The notes: a model not told the origin generated them from the sequence alone. Shown: positions 51,481 through 60,544, numbered from the stretch's first letter. The stretch: DNA of 61,320 nt from Solirubrobacterales bacterium (GCA_025963965.1 JAOPZS010000007.1:1-61320); one strand, 5' to 3'. Translations and numbers: made by a program.

Positions 51481-51924
51481 ATGAGCGGACCTGTCCGGGG
51501 AGAAGTGGTGGGGCTGCGCCGGCGCTCGCCGCCGCTGATCGTGCGACTGGCAATCTCGTGGCTCACGAACGCGCTGGTGCTCGCCGTCGTGGCGGCGCTG
51601 CTCTCGGGCGTCTACTACCGCCACGCCGGCTCGCTGCTCGCGGCCGCGGCGGTCTTCGGGGTGCTCAACACGGTCCTCAAGCCACTGCTGCGGTTCGCGA
51701 CGCTGCCGCTCGCGATCCTGACCTTCGGCGTGGCGTGGTTCTTCGTCGCGCTGCTGATGCTCGTGATCACAAAGGCGATCGTCGGCGGCTTTCACATCGA
51801 CGGCTTCTGGACGCTCGTCGGGGCGACGTTGATCGTGTGGATCGTGAACATGGCGCTCGACCTGGTCCCCGGCCCGTGGCAGGTCACGGGGCGTCGGCGG
51901 CGGCTGCGGCGGGAGCACGAGTGA
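51481..51924 (+). CDS. Phage-holin-4/YvlD-like membrane protein
   Basis: A 147-residue membrane protein with four helices. GVLNTVLKPLLRFATLPLAILTFG and WFFVALLMLVITKAIVGGF (partial) match PF04020 (YvlD). Despite the family name it is not a phage gene; homologues respond to envelope stress. A TACTCT hexamer ends seven bases upstream, suggesting leaderless mRNA. It overlaps the next gene by GTGA. Confidence 0.85.
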   Translation: MSGPVRGEVVGLRRRSPPLIVRLAISWLTNALVLAVVAALLSGVYYRHAGSLLAAAAVFGVLNTVLKPLLRFATLPLAILTFGVAWFFVALLMLVITKAIVGGFHIDGFWTLVGATLIVWIVNMALDLVPGPWQVTGRRRRLRREHE

Positions 51925-52904
51925 GGGCGGGCCTGCGCGCCCGGGCCTCCTGCGCAGGACTGCGCGTCCGGATCGGCGCGAGCGGCCTGGCGGTCGCGGC
52001 GCTGCTCGCGGCGAGCCCAGCGGCCGCGCCGAGCTCGACGGCAGCGGGCGGCTCCTATGCCGTGGGGATGCGGGTTCTGCGCTTCGTCGACGGAAGCCGC
52101 CTTGCACGGCCGCTGCACCGGCGTCCCGAAACGCGCAAGCTGCCGATGGTCCTGCGCTATCCGGCCGCCGGCGCGACGAACGTACCGGAGAGCGTCGGCA
52201 CACCGGCAGCCAAGGGCCCGTTTCCCCTGATCGTCTTCGCACACGGCTTCGCCGTCACGCCGGCGACGTACTCCCGCCTGCTGGCGAGCTGGACGCGCGC
52301 CGGATACGTTGTCGCGGCGCCGGTGTTCCCGCTGGAGAACGCCAACGCCCCGGGTGGTCCACTCGAGTCCGATCTGGTCAACGAGCCGGCCGACATCAGC
52401 TTTGTGATCTCAAAGCTGCTGGCTGCCTCCGCGACCCCCGGGACGGCGCTCTCCGGCCTGATCGACCCGTCCCGAATCGCCGTGGCAGGACAATCGGACG
52501 GCGCCATGGCGGCGCTCGCGACGGCGTACAGCCGCCGTCTGCGTGATCCTCGCGTGCGCGCGGCCGTGATCCTCTCTGGTGCCGAGATGTCGGGCATCGG
52601 CGGATATTCGTTCGCCGAGGGGGAGCCGCCGCTGCTCGCCGCCCAGGGCACGGCCGACACGTCCAACGAACCGCGCTACACCTACGCGTACTTCCGTGCC
52701 GCGCGGCATCCCAAGTACCTGCTGCGCCTGCTGGGAGCCGAACACCTGCCCCCCTACACCACCCAGCAGCCGCAGCTCGGCGTGGTCGAGCGGGTGAGCG
52801 CCGCCTTCCTCGACGGCTACCTGCGCGGCGGAACGGGGGTCGCGCAGCGCCTCGCGACGCTCGGCAGCTCCGCCGGAACGGCGACGCTGAGCGCCCAGCC
52901 GTGA
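51921..52904 (+). CDS. Exported alpha/beta-hydrolase (chlorophyllase/dienelactone-hydrolase-like)
   Basis: A 327-residue protein read from GTG 51921. A signal sequence (about 17-42) is followed by an alpha/beta-hydrolase core with the oxyanion strand LIVFAHGF, nucleophile Ser192 in GQSDG, Asp in QGTADT and His in AEHLPPY. The GTGA overlap couples it to the YvlD-like gene. It likely hydrolyses an ester outside the membrane; the substrate is unknown. Confidence 0.83.
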   Translation: MRAGLRARASCAGLRVRIGASGLAVAALLAASPAAAPSSTAAGGSYAVGMRVLRFVDGSRLARPLHRRPETRKLPMVLRYPAAGATNVPESVGTPAAKGPFPLIVFAHGFAVTPATYSRLLASWTRAGYVVAAPVFPLENANAPGGPLESDLVNEPADISFVISKLLAASATPGTALSGLIDPSRIAVAGQSDGAMAALATAYSRRLRDPRVRAAVILSGAEMSGIGGYSFAEGEPPLLAAQGTADTSNEPRYTYAYFRAARHPKYLLRLLGAEHLPPYTTQQPQLGVVERVSAAFLDGYLRGGTGVAQRLATLGSSAGTATLSAQP

Positions 52905-53095
52905 GCGGCTGAGCAGCACCCGCCGCGGCTGCAGGATCGGAGCTTGTCCGGGACACCGGCGCTCGGTTCCGTAATAAACCTCATAAAGACAGTTGGTTTT
53001 GTTGAGATTAGCGCTAGAGTGCGCCGCGTCGCGGTCTGGAGCCGCGAACCGCAACCACGAAGCTCGACTCCGAGCGCTCGAAAGGAGCAGTAGAC

Positions 53096-54400
53096 ATGCC
53101 CCAGTTCCCCCCGCCGGGCACAGCAGCCGCACGGACGCGGCGATGGCGTACCCGGGCGGCAGCGATGGCCTCGTTCGCCGCCACCCTGGTGCTGGCCGGC
53201 GGCGTTGCCGCAGCGGCGCCGACAGCTCCCCCGCCGGTCACGATCCTCAGCTCCCAGCCGGGCTTCGGCCACGGGCGGGACTTCTTCATCACCCCCACGG
53301 GAGCCGCGGCGACCTATGCCCAGGGCGCGGAGATCCTCGACCCCAGGGGCAACGTCGTCTGGTTCCACGCCGCCCCGGCGGGACTCGCGACCACAGACTT
53401 CCGCACCCAGAGGCTGTGGGGCCAGAACGTGCTGACGTTCTGGCAGGGAACCCAGTCGGGCGGGGTCGGCAACGGCACGGACTACATCTACAACGACCAC
53501 TACCAGCAGATCGGGACGGTGAGCGCGGGCAACGGCCTGCAGGCCGACGCGCACGAGTTCCTGATCTCGCCGCAGAACACGGCTCTGATCACGGCCTACC
53601 AGCCGGCCACGGCCGACCTCAGCTCGATCGGCGGCTCGCCGAACCAGAAGGTCGTCAACGGAGTGGTGCAGGAGATCGACATCGCCACGGGCAAGGTGCT
53701 CTGGCAGTGGAACAGCGCCGACCACGTGCCGTACAGCGCCAGCGAGCAGCCGCTTCCCAAATCGCCGAGCGAAACGTGGGACTGGTTCCACGTCAACTCG
53801 ATCCACCTCGACGGACGCGGCGGCTTCCTGGTCAACGCGCGCAACACGTGGGCGACCTACGACGTGAGCCGCAGCGGCGGCGTCGAGTGGACACTCGGCG
53901 GCAAGGACTCGAGCTTCACGCTTCGGGCAGCACCGGGGCAGACGCTCGACAACGCCGGCGAGATCTTCGCGTGGCAGCACGACCCGGAGGCGCTGGGCAA
54001 CGGCTACTACTCGTTCTTCGACAACGAGTCGACGATCGGCGCACCGGACTTCGGATACAGCCGGGTGGCCGTGGTGCACCTCGACCCGTCGAGCAAAGTC
54101 GCGACGCTCGTCGGCTCGGAGAACCAGCCGCACGGAGCGCTCGCAAGCTCGCAGGGCAATGCCCAGTCGATCGCCGGAGGCGAGGGCGGGTTCGTCGTCG
54201 GCTGGGGAAACCTACCCTACTTCTCCGCGTTCGACCGACACGGCAACCTCGCGTTCGACGCGCAGTTCCCGGCCGGGGTCAACAGCTACAGGGCCTACCT
54301 GCTGCCGTGGAACCCGGGGTCATCGGGGCACGGCGGCGACGGCCGGCCACCGCACGGCGGGTCGCACGGGCGAGCGACGCGCCATCACGCGAAGCGCTGA
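53096..54400 (+). CDS. Exported arylsulfotransferase-family protein
   Basis: A 434-residue protein. A long signal sequence (about 1-42) precedes a beta-propeller domain: GRDFFITPTGA, HEFLISPQNTALITAYQP, TWDWFHVNSIHLDG, FAWQHDPEALGNGYYSFFDN and AQSIAGGEGGFVVGWG match arylsulfotransferase 2. The active-site His of such enzymes probably lies in WFHVNS or WQHDPE. The C-terminus is His/Gly/Arg-rich. AAAGGAG precedes ATG 53096. A candidate promoter TTGGTT-N16-TAGAGT lies at 52993-53020. Confidence 0.85.
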   Translation: MPQFPPPGTAAARTRRWRTRAAAMASFAATLVLAGGVAAAAPTAPPPVTILSSQPGFGHGRDFFITPTGAAATYAQGAEILDPRGNVVWFHAAPAGLATTDFRTQRLWGQNVLTFWQGTQSGGVGNGTDYIYNDHYQQIGTVSAGNGLQADAHEFLISPQNTALITAYQPATADLSSIGGSPNQKVVNGVVQEIDIATGKVLWQWNSADHVPYSASEQPLPKSPSETWDWFHVNSIHLDGRGGFLVNARNTWATYDVSRSGGVEWTLGGKDSSFTLRAAPGQTLDNAGEIFAWQHDPEALGNGYYSFFDNESTIGAPDFGYSRVAVVHLDPSSKVATLVGSENQPHGALASSQGNAQSIAGGEGGFVVGWGNLPYFSAFDRHGNLAFDAQFPAGVNSYRAYLLPWNPGSSGHGGDGRPPHGGSHGRATRHHAKR

Positions 54401-54410
54401 GGCGCGGGTG

Positions 54411-54446
54411 ATCGCGCGAGGGCGGGGCGATCCGCCCTCGCGCGAT
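54411..54446. terminator. Perfect 15-base-arm hairpin, bidirectional terminator candidate
   Basis: ATCGCGCGAGGGCGG (54411-54425), a six-base loop, and its exact complement (54432-54446), then a T-rich GTTCTTCCTC. It lies between two convergent genes. Confidence 0.75.
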
Positions 54447-54469
54447 GTTCTTCCTCGCGGTGCGTGCCG

Positions 54470-56344
54470 CTACGGCGCGACCGGCAGCTGCACGTAGGAG
54501 TTGTGAGCGCCGCCATGCAGCATCGTGATCGTCCCGCCGAGCTCCTGCCCGAGCGTCGGCAGCGTCGGCAGGCCGGTGAACGTGTTCGCCGTGCCGATCG
54601 TCAGGCGCAGCCGGTCGCCGGCCTTGACGATCGCGCCGGTCGGGTAGATCTCGATGCTGTATTCGGTCGCCTGGCCCGGGGTGACGGCCTGCTGGCTTTC
54701 TTTCGTGAACGGGTGCCATGGCCTCGTCACGACGTGTTTCGGCCCGTAGGTCTGCCGGCTGGGATCGAGCGCGCGCAGGCTCGCCTGCAGGAAGCCCGCG
54801 GTGATCTGGTTCGATTTCCCGCTCGGTTCGACGTCGCTGAGCACTGCCACGAGCGTCCCGTCGGTCGTGGTGAGGCTGGCCCACAGGTTCGCCGTGATCA
54901 GACCGGCGATCTTCGTGGCCCCGGGGAGCGCCGGGGAGGTGTAGGTCAGCGAGCTCGCCTCGTAGGTGTTGTTGGACGTGTCACAGACCGGGTTCGAGGC
55001 GATCCCGGCGGTCCACTGCGCGGTCTCGCGCGAGCATGGGCTCGAGGCGGGCAGCAGCGGCGCGGTGTCGCCCGCTTCACTCGCCGGCGGCGTGCTCGCA
55101 AGCGAGCCGTCGTGCGCCGAGAGGGGCGCCGAGCCTGAGGATTCGCCGGTCAGGTACAGGCGCTGGTACTTCGTCTTCGGCAGCGGGAAGCGCTTGTAGT
55201 GCTCCCAGTGCGTGCCGTTGATCGGGTAGAGGTTGACCTTTGGCGTCTTCTGCACGTTGTTCTTCGTCCCCTTCAGCCAGTGGCCGAACCAGTCTTCCTT
55301 GATGTTCGGGTTTTCGTAGGGAGGGGCTTCGGTGATGTGGTAGTGGGGTGACATGAACAGCACGCGGTCCTTGGAGTTCTTCAGCGCTTCCCACAGCAGC
55401 GGCTCGCCGCGCTGGAACAGGTCCCACCAGCCGCCGGTGATCACCACCGGCACGGTGATTTCCGCGGCCCGCTCGACGGGTGAGCGCAACCGGTAGAAGG
55501 GGCCGTCGTAGGCGGCTTCTTCGCCGAGCGACGCGCCGAGGATGTGCACGCCGCTGAATTCGGCGTTGCCGAGCAGGTGTTCGACGTACACGGCCGCCGC
55601 TTCCTGCGGGTTTGCCGACGTCGAGGACGGCGGCATGTCGGACAGGGCACTGACGAGCCCGAGCCACAGGGGGATGAACCCGGAGTCGACGGAGCCCCCC
55701 TGGAAGGTGACGTCGCGGTAGGCGTCGGCCATCGGGATGTCTGCCCAGACGGCCTGCACGGCGCGCGGCTTGCCTTCCTTGACGCGTGCCGCGTCGGCCT
55801 CGGCGATCAGCAGCGAGGTGATCCCCATGTAGGACTGGCCGGTCGTCGCGACGCCGCCGTTCGACCAGGGCTGCGCCTGGATCCAGTCGAGCGCCTCCTT
55901 GTAGTCCTGCTGGGTGCGTTCTCCCCACGATTCCCACTTGCCGGCGCTCGCGCCTGTGCCGCGGTCGTCGAGCACCATCACGGCGAAGCCCTTTTCGGCG
56001 AGGGCGGGATCGGCTGAGGAGATGCCCTGCGAGCCCGCGCAGTCCTGGCCGGTCGGGTTCCCGGCATCCTTGTTGTAGCCCGTCGCGGTGAGCACGGTCG
56101 GGAAGTGCCCTGTGGCGGCCGGGAGATACACGTTCCCGCGCAGCACGACGCCGTCGCTCATCGTGATCGGGACGTTGCACATGGCGACGGTGGCGCCGGC
56201 CGTCGGAGCGCACAGCCCGATCGCCATCAGCGCCAGCGCCGCCGCAGCGGCGATGCCCGAAGCGCGGGTGCGGGCGCGAAGCCCTCTTCTCGAGTCCCCC
56301 GCCCGCAGCTGCGGGCGCTCGGCAAGGTCAGGCTGACGGTCCAT
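54470..56344 (-). CDS. Exported CocE/NonD-family hydrolase (X-Pro dipeptidyl-peptidase-like)
   Basis: A 624-residue serine hydrolase of the S15/CocE group. A signal sequence (about 27-50) is followed by the hydrolase domain with FPTVLTATGYNKD, DDRGTGASAG and nucleophile Ser171 in TTGQSYMG. A C-terminal jelly-roll domain contains RPWHPFTKES and GDRLRLTIG. It cleaves acyl or peptide-like substrates outside the cell. ATG 56344 follows GAGGAG. A SigB-like promoter lies about 100 bases upstream. Confidence 0.88.
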   Translation of the reverse strand: MDRQPDLAERPQLRAGDSRRGLRARTRASGIAAAAALALMAIGLCAPTAGATVAMCNVPITMSDGVVLRGNVYLPAATGHFPTVLTATGYNKDAGNPTGQDCAGSQGISSADPALAEKGFAVMVLDDRGTGASAGKWESWGERTQQDYKEALDWIQAQPWSNGGVATTGQSYMGITSLLIAEADAARVKEGKPRAVQAVWADIPMADAYRDVTFQGGSVDSGFIPLWLGLVSALSDMPPSSTSANPQEAAAVYVEHLLGNAEFSGVHILGASLGEEAAYDGPFYRLRSPVERAAEITVPVVITGGWWDLFQRGEPLLWEALKNSKDRVLFMSPHYHITEAPPYENPNIKEDWFGHWLKGTKNNVQKTPKVNLYPINGTHWEHYKRFPLPKTKYQRLYLTGESSGSAPLSAHDGSLASTPPASEAGDTAPLLPASSPCSRETAQWTAGIASNPVCDTSNNTYEASSLTYTSPALPGATKIAGLITANLWASLTTTDGTLVAVLSDVEPSGKSNQITAGFLQASLRALDPSRQTYGPKHVVTRPWHPFTKESQQAVTPGQATEYSIEIYPTGAIVKAGDRLRLTIGTANTFTGLPTLPTLGQELGGTITMLHGGAHNSYVQLPVAP

Positions 56345-56448
56345 GGACGCTCCTCGGTCGTGCGACGGCAATGAAAAGGTGCCACCGCCCCCGGTGGCGA
56401 GAGATTTTCCCCCGAGAAGGCCGCCAGGACCTTCGCGCGCGGGTAGGG

Positions 56449-56475
56449 ATACCCGGGCCGCGCGCGCGGCAAACC
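56449..56475 (-). promoter_or_regulatory. SigB/SigF-like promoter, GGTTTG-N15-GGGTAT
   Basis: Minus-strand GGTTTG (56475-56470) and GGGTAT (56454-56449), upstream of the CocE/NonD hydrolase gene. Both boxes match the classic SigB/SigF consensus. Confidence 0.6.
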
Positions 56476-56564
56476 AATTCGCCTCTACGGCTCCCGGCCG
56501 GCGCGGCGGCGGCCGGGACGCGGCGGCTGCGCGCTCGCCCGCCGCTGCTGCTTTGCTTCGCCGG

Positions 56565-57917
56565 GTGAACGTCGCCACGGCCACCGGGCTGACGGCGCGG
56601 CTGGCCTCCCGTGCGGCCTCGCTGCGCCTGCAGGAGCTGCCGGAGGAGATCCTCGAGCTGGCTCGCCAGGCGGTCATCGACTGGTTCGGCGTCACGCTGG
56701 GGGGCTGCGGCGAGGACGGGCCGCTGATGCTGCTCGAGACGCTGCCGGCCTGCGATCCGCGCGACTCGCGCACTGCCACGGTGGTGGGGCACGGCGTGAG
56801 GCTCGCGACCCGCGACGCGGCGCTCGTCAACGGCACGGCCTCGCATCGGCTCGACTTCGATGACGTGAACATGCGCCTGCCGGGCCACGCGTCGGTCGCG
56901 GTGCTGGGGGCCGCGCTGGCGCTCGGGGAGCAGCGCGACGCCAGCGGTGCCGAGTTGATCGTCGCGTTCGTCGCGGGCTACGAGACGGCGTGCCGTGTGG
57001 CGCTCGCCGTCGGCGAGCAACCGTACGCGCTCGGCTTTCACGCGACCGGGACGATCGGAACGTTCGGCGCCGCGGCGGCATGCGCGCGGCTGCTCGAGCT
57101 CGACGCGGCGGCGACGGCCGTCGCGTTCGGCATCGCCGCCAGCGAGGCGGCGGGACTGAAGTGCAACCTCGGCACGATGACGAAGTCGCTGCACGCAGGC
57201 AAGGCGTGCGAGAACGGGCTGCTGGCGGCCGAGCTGGCGGCACGGGGGTTCACGGCGCAGACGAGCGCGATCGAGGCGGAGCAGGGCTTCGCGGCGATCT
57301 CCGGCGGCGGCTGCGACGCGGCGGCGGCTCTGGCCGATCCACCCGGTGGCTGGTTCCTGCGGGAGAACCTGTTCAAGCACCACGCCGCGTGCTTCTTCAC
57401 GCACTCTGCGATCGAGGGCGTGCGGGAGCTGCGTGATACGCACGATCTGAGTGCGGAGCAGCTCGAGGGGATGACGCTGCACGTCAGCGAGGTCGAGCTC
57501 GGCGCCTGCGCGATCCCCGAGCCCGCCACAGGGATCGAGGTCAAGTTCTCGATCGCGCACCTCGCCGCAATGGCGCTGCTCGACCGGGACACGGCGGCGA
57601 TCGTGGACGCGGATGCCGGCGACGAGCAGGTGATCGCGGTGCGCCGGCGCATCGTGCTGGCCGCCGACGGCACGGCCGGCCAGCCCACGCGGGTCGAGGC
57701 GGAGCTGCGTGACGGGTCGCTGGTGGAGGCATGCCGCGACGTGAACACCCCGGGGAGCGATCTGGCCGCGCAGCGGCTGCGTCTCGAGCAGAAGTTCGCG
57801 AGCCTCGCCTCACCTGTGCTCGGCACGGCGGGCGCAGCTGAGCTGCTCTCGCGGCTCGGGGCGCTCGAGCAGAGCAGCGTGCGCGCGCTGATGGCGGCGG
57901 CTACACGTTCGACCTGA
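56565..57917 (+). CDS. MmgE/PrpD-family protein
   Basis: A 450-residue protein of the 2-methylcitrate dehydratase/aconitate decarboxylase family, read from GTG 56565. Conserved features are AVIDWFGVTLGG, NGTASHRLDFDDV, FHATGTIGTFGAAAA and KSLHAGKA. Members dehydrate or decarboxylate tricarboxylic acids or cleave iminodisuccinate. No methylcitrate-cycle genes are nearby, so the reaction is open. The start codon is not supported by a clear ribosome site. The 3' end overlaps the convergent SDR by 17 bases. Confidence 0.88.
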   Translation: MNVATATGLTARLASRAASLRLQELPEEILELARQAVIDWFGVTLGGCGEDGPLMLLETLPACDPRDSRTATVVGHGVRLATRDAALVNGTASHRLDFDDVNMRLPGHASVAVLGAALALGEQRDASGAELIVAFVAGYETACRVALAVGEQPYALGFHATGTIGTFGAAAACARLLELDAAATAVAFGIAASEAAGLKCNLGTMTKSLHAGKACENGLLAAELAARGFTAQTSAIEAEQGFAAISGGGCDAAAALADPPGGWFLRENLFKHHAACFFTHSAIEGVRELRDTHDLSAEQLEGMTLHVSEVELGACAIPEPATGIEVKFSIAHLAAMALLDRDTAAIVDADAGDEQVIAVRRRIVLAADGTAGQPTRVEAELRDGSLVEACRDVNTPGSDLAAQRLRLEQKFASLASPVLGTAGAAELLSRLGALEQSSVRALMAAATRST

Positions 57918-58692
57918 TGCTGCCGCCGTCGACCTGGTAGACGGCGCCGGTGATGTAGGAGGCCCGCTCGGAGGCGAGGAACGCGACGAGATCGCCGAGC
58001 TCGATCGGCTTGCCGAGCCGGCCGAGCGGGATTCGCTCGGCGACCGGGGCGAGCTGCTCTTCGGCCGTCGCGCGCTCGGCCGGGTCGCTGCTGGCGAGGC
58101 CGGGGTGGATGCGCGCGGTCAAAAACGTCCCGGGGAGGACGAGGTTGATCGTGATGCCGTCCCTGGCGAGGTCGGGCATCATCGCCTTCATCAACCCGGC
58201 GATGCCGGGACGGATGCCGTTTGAGACATCGATCCCGCTTACGGGCTCCTTGACCGAGCTCGACTGAATGCCGACGATCCGCCCCCATCCGTTCTCGCGC
58301 ATGTGCGGCGCGGCTGCCCGGACGAAGCGCACGAAGCTCATCGTCACGAGCTCGAAGCCTGACCGCCACTGCTCGTCTGAGAGGTCACCGAACTTCCCGA
58401 CCGGCGGCCCGCCGGAGTTGTGGACGAGCACGTCGAGACCGCCGAAGCGCTCGGCCGTGGCGGCGACGACGCGCTCGATGTCGGCGGCGTCGGACAGGTC
58501 CGCCGGAACGGCGAGCACCTCGGCGCCGCTGTCAGACCGGATCTCCTCGGCGGCCGCCTGGAGCTCGGTCTCCTCACGCGCGCAGACGGTCACCCGGGCG
58601 CCCTCTCGAGCGAGCGCCAGCGCTGATGCCTTGCCGAGTCCCCTGCTCGACGCGGCGACCACGGCGATCTTGTCGGTCAGGCCGAGATCCAT
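57901..58692 (-). CDS. SDR-family protein with altered catalytic motif
   Basis: A 263-residue SDR resembling 3-oxoacyl reductases. The cofactor region is ASSRGLG (14-20) and the NNAG motif is HNSGGPP (91-97). At the YxxxK position it has Ser157-Asn-Gly-Ile-Arg161, so both catalytic residues are replaced. This change is shared by a subgroup of SDRs with NSGGPP. Activity may differ from classical SDRs. The C-terminal ITGAVYQVDGG is normal. Confidence 0.85.
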   Translation of the reverse strand: MDLGLTDKIAVVAASSRGLGKASALALAREGARVTVCAREETELQAAAEEIRSDSGAEVLAVPADLSDAADIERVVAATAERFGGLDVLVHNSGGPPVGKFGDLSDEQWRSGFELVTMSFVRFVRAAAPHMRENGWGRIVGIQSSSVKEPVSGIDVSNGIRPGIAGLMKAMMPDLARDGITINLVLPGTFLTARIHPGLASSDPAERATAEEQLAPVAERIPLGRLGKPIELGDLVAFLASERASYITGAVYQVDGGSIRSNV

Positions 58693-58704
58693 CTCCGCCC
58701 GATC

Positions 58705-59148
58705 CTATTGACAGCCCGGGCGCCTCCGAGAAGCGCGTCTCGCCGCTCGTTGCGAATTGCCGAGGCCGACTTCGACGAGCGCCTCGTCGGCGTCGGAGAA
58801 GCCCTTTCGATAGACGATCTTCCCGTCTCTCACGACGTACAGCTCCGAATGGCGCTCATTGATGTCGAGCCCGGCCTTGCTGCGACCCCGCTCCCTGAAG
58901 AATGCGATCACCCGGCCCTCGCCGGCGTCGATCACGTCTTCGAGCTCAACCTCCCAGGTCTCCCACATCTCCGCCCAACGGCGCACATGAGCCACGACCG
59001 CGTCGAGACCATGCGCGATCTCCCCGTCCGGCAGGTTCGTTCCGTCCCACTCCACATCAGGGTCGAAGGCGGCGTTGGCCGTCTCGCCATCGTTGCGCAG
59101 GAATGCCGCCCACATGCCGCGGACGACCGCAATGTTCGCCTCGGACAT
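58705..59148 (-). CDS. SnoaL-like (NTF2-fold) protein
   Basis: A 147-residue protein of the SnoaL/NTF2 fold: NIAVVRGMWAAFLRND, FDPDVEWDG, GLDAVVAHVRRW and ELYVVRDGKIVYRKGFSD are typical. The fold serves as cyclase, isomerase or ligand-binding domain. Function unknown. GATACT eight bases upstream may be a -10 for a nearly leaderless transcript. It is 12 bases upstream of the SDR gene. Confidence 0.8.
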   Translation of the reverse strand: MSEANIAVVRGMWAAFLRNDGETANAAFDPDVEWDGTNLPDGEIAHGLDAVVAHVRRWAEMWETWEVELEDVIDAGEGRVIAFFRERGRSKAGLDINERHSELYVVRDGKIVYRKGFSDADEALVEVGLGNSQRAARRASRRRPGCQ

Positions 59149-59194
59149 AGAGCTTGAGTATCCCCGACAACGACCAGACACACGGCTCGCACGA

Positions 59195-59220
59195 CGAAGG
59201 CCACCTTGCGGTGGCCTTCG
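59195..59220 (-). terminator. Hairpin downstream of initiator tRNA
   Basis: Perfect 11-base arms CGAAGGCCACC and GGTGGCCTTCG with a TTGC loop, 60 bases past the 3' end of the tRNA on the minus strand. Confidence 0.6.
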
Positions 59221-59279
59221 AGGTCTCAGTCGGCCGGTTTGCAGGGCTCTTACAAGTCCTACGCCCTGGTCGGCCTCGA

Positions 59280-59353
<74 letters not shown>

Positions 59354-59502
59354 TCGCTCTAAATGTTCTAGCAGACAAGTAGGGCCCGGGTCTACCCCGG
59401 CAGGGCCCCCGGGCACGCCCCGTATGGCAATGCAAGCGCTGCGCGAGCGAAGGGCGCAGGCGTGCCACGCCCGCCAAACGCGACGCGTCTAGCATCTCCC
59501 GC

Positions 59503-60429
59503 GTGCGCGTGGCGGTCGTCGACATCGGTACCAACTCCACGCGGCTGCTGATCGCCGACGTCGATCCGGCGGATGGCTCGGTGCTCGAGCGCGTGCGCCG
59601 CTCGCAGGTGACGCGCCTCGGCCACGGCGTCGACGCCACCGGCGCACTCGAGGATGCCTCTGTGGAGCGGACCTGGCGGGTGCTCGAGGAGTACCGGGCG
59701 GCGATCGACGAGCACGGCTGCGAGGCGAACCTGGCGGTGCTCACGTCGGCTGTGCGCGATGCCTCCAACGGGGCGGAGTTCGCCGAGCGCGTCCGAGACG
59801 AGCTGTCGCTCGACGCGAAAGTCCTGAGCGGCGACGAAGAGGCACAGCTGACGTTTCTCGGCGCGATGTCCGGGAGGCCGCCGGCGAAGGAGCCGACGGT
59901 CGTGATCGACATCGGCGGCGGCTCGACGGAGTTCGTGATCGGCACCGGACGCACTGCCGGCTTTCACGTCTCGACACCGGCCGGCGTCGTGCGGATGAGT
60001 GAGCGCCACATCAAATCCGACCCGCCGAGGCCAGAGGAGCTGCAGGCGCTCGCCGAGGACACGCGCTCGGTGTTCCTGGCGGCGATGCCGGAGGACGAGC
60101 GCGTGGCGGTCAAGCGGGGCATCGCCGTCGCCGGCACAGCGACCTCGGCGGCGTCGATCGAGCAGGAGCTCGACCCGTACGACCCGGCCAAGGTGCACGG
60201 CTACACGCTGCTTCTGGCAACTGTGGAACTGCTGCTCGCCCGCCTCGCCGAGATGACCGAATCCGAGCGACGGGAGGTCGTCGGCCTGCACCCCGACCGA
60301 GCGCCGACGATCGTCGCCGGCATGATCCTGCTCTCACAGGCGATGATCGTGATGGGCCTCGAGCAGGTCGAGGTCTCAGACCACGACATCCTCTACGGGG
60401 GCGCGCTGCGGCTGGCCGGACTGGGCTAG
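59503..60429 (+). CDS. Exopolyphosphatase/pppGpp-phosphohydrolase (Ppx/GppA)
   Basis: A 308-residue ASKHA-fold phosphatase starting at GTG 59503. Phosphate-binding motifs are VVDIGTNSTRLL (N-terminus) and VVIDIGGGSTEFVIG; the catalytic Glu is in SGDEEAQL. It hydrolyses polyphosphate or pppGpp, affecting stringent response. It is the short two-domain form common in actinobacteria. TAGCAT seven bases upstream suggests a leaderless mRNA. Confidence 0.92.
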   Translation: MRVAVVDIGTNSTRLLIADVDPADGSVLERVRRSQVTRLGHGVDATGALEDASVERTWRVLEEYRAAIDEHGCEANLAVLTSAVRDASNGAEFAERVRDELSLDAKVLSGDEEAQLTFLGAMSGRPPAKEPTVVIDIGGGSTEFVIGTGRTAGFHVSTPAGVVRMSERHIKSDPPRPEELQALAEDTRSVFLAAMPEDERVAVKRGIAVAGTATSAASIEQELDPYDPAKVHGYTLLLATVELLLARLAEMTESERREVVGLHPDRAPTIVAGMILLSQAMIVMGLEQVEVSDHDILYGGALRLAGLG

Positions 60430-60436
60430 GCGCGCC

Positions 60437-60527
60437 TGTAGCCACAGGGCTGTAGATACAAAGGCGCACACGGCCGTCGTGGTGTGTCCCCGGCCCGCTC
60501 GGATGTAGATACGTACGCGCACGGGGC
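60437..60527 (+). repeat. Imperfect direct repeats based on TGTAG
   Basis: TGTAGATAC occurs at 60451-60459 and 60504-60512, each followed after a few bases by GCGCAC. A shorter TGTAG also starts at 60437. They lie between the convergent Ppx/GppA and ThDP-enzyme genes. Possible protein-binding or post-terminator structure; role unknown. Confidence 0.4.
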
Positions 60528-60544
60528 CACCGACGCGACCCCGC

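Noticed and set aside
51481-51924. Phage-holin family name suggesting a prophage remnant
   Set aside because: PF04020 proteins are ordinary chromosomal YvlD-like membrane proteins, and no other phage gene is near.
56441-56446. Plus-strand GGGTAG before the MmgE/PrpD gene
   Set aside because: No matching -35 box on the plus strand; the minus-strand site overlapping it is complete instead.
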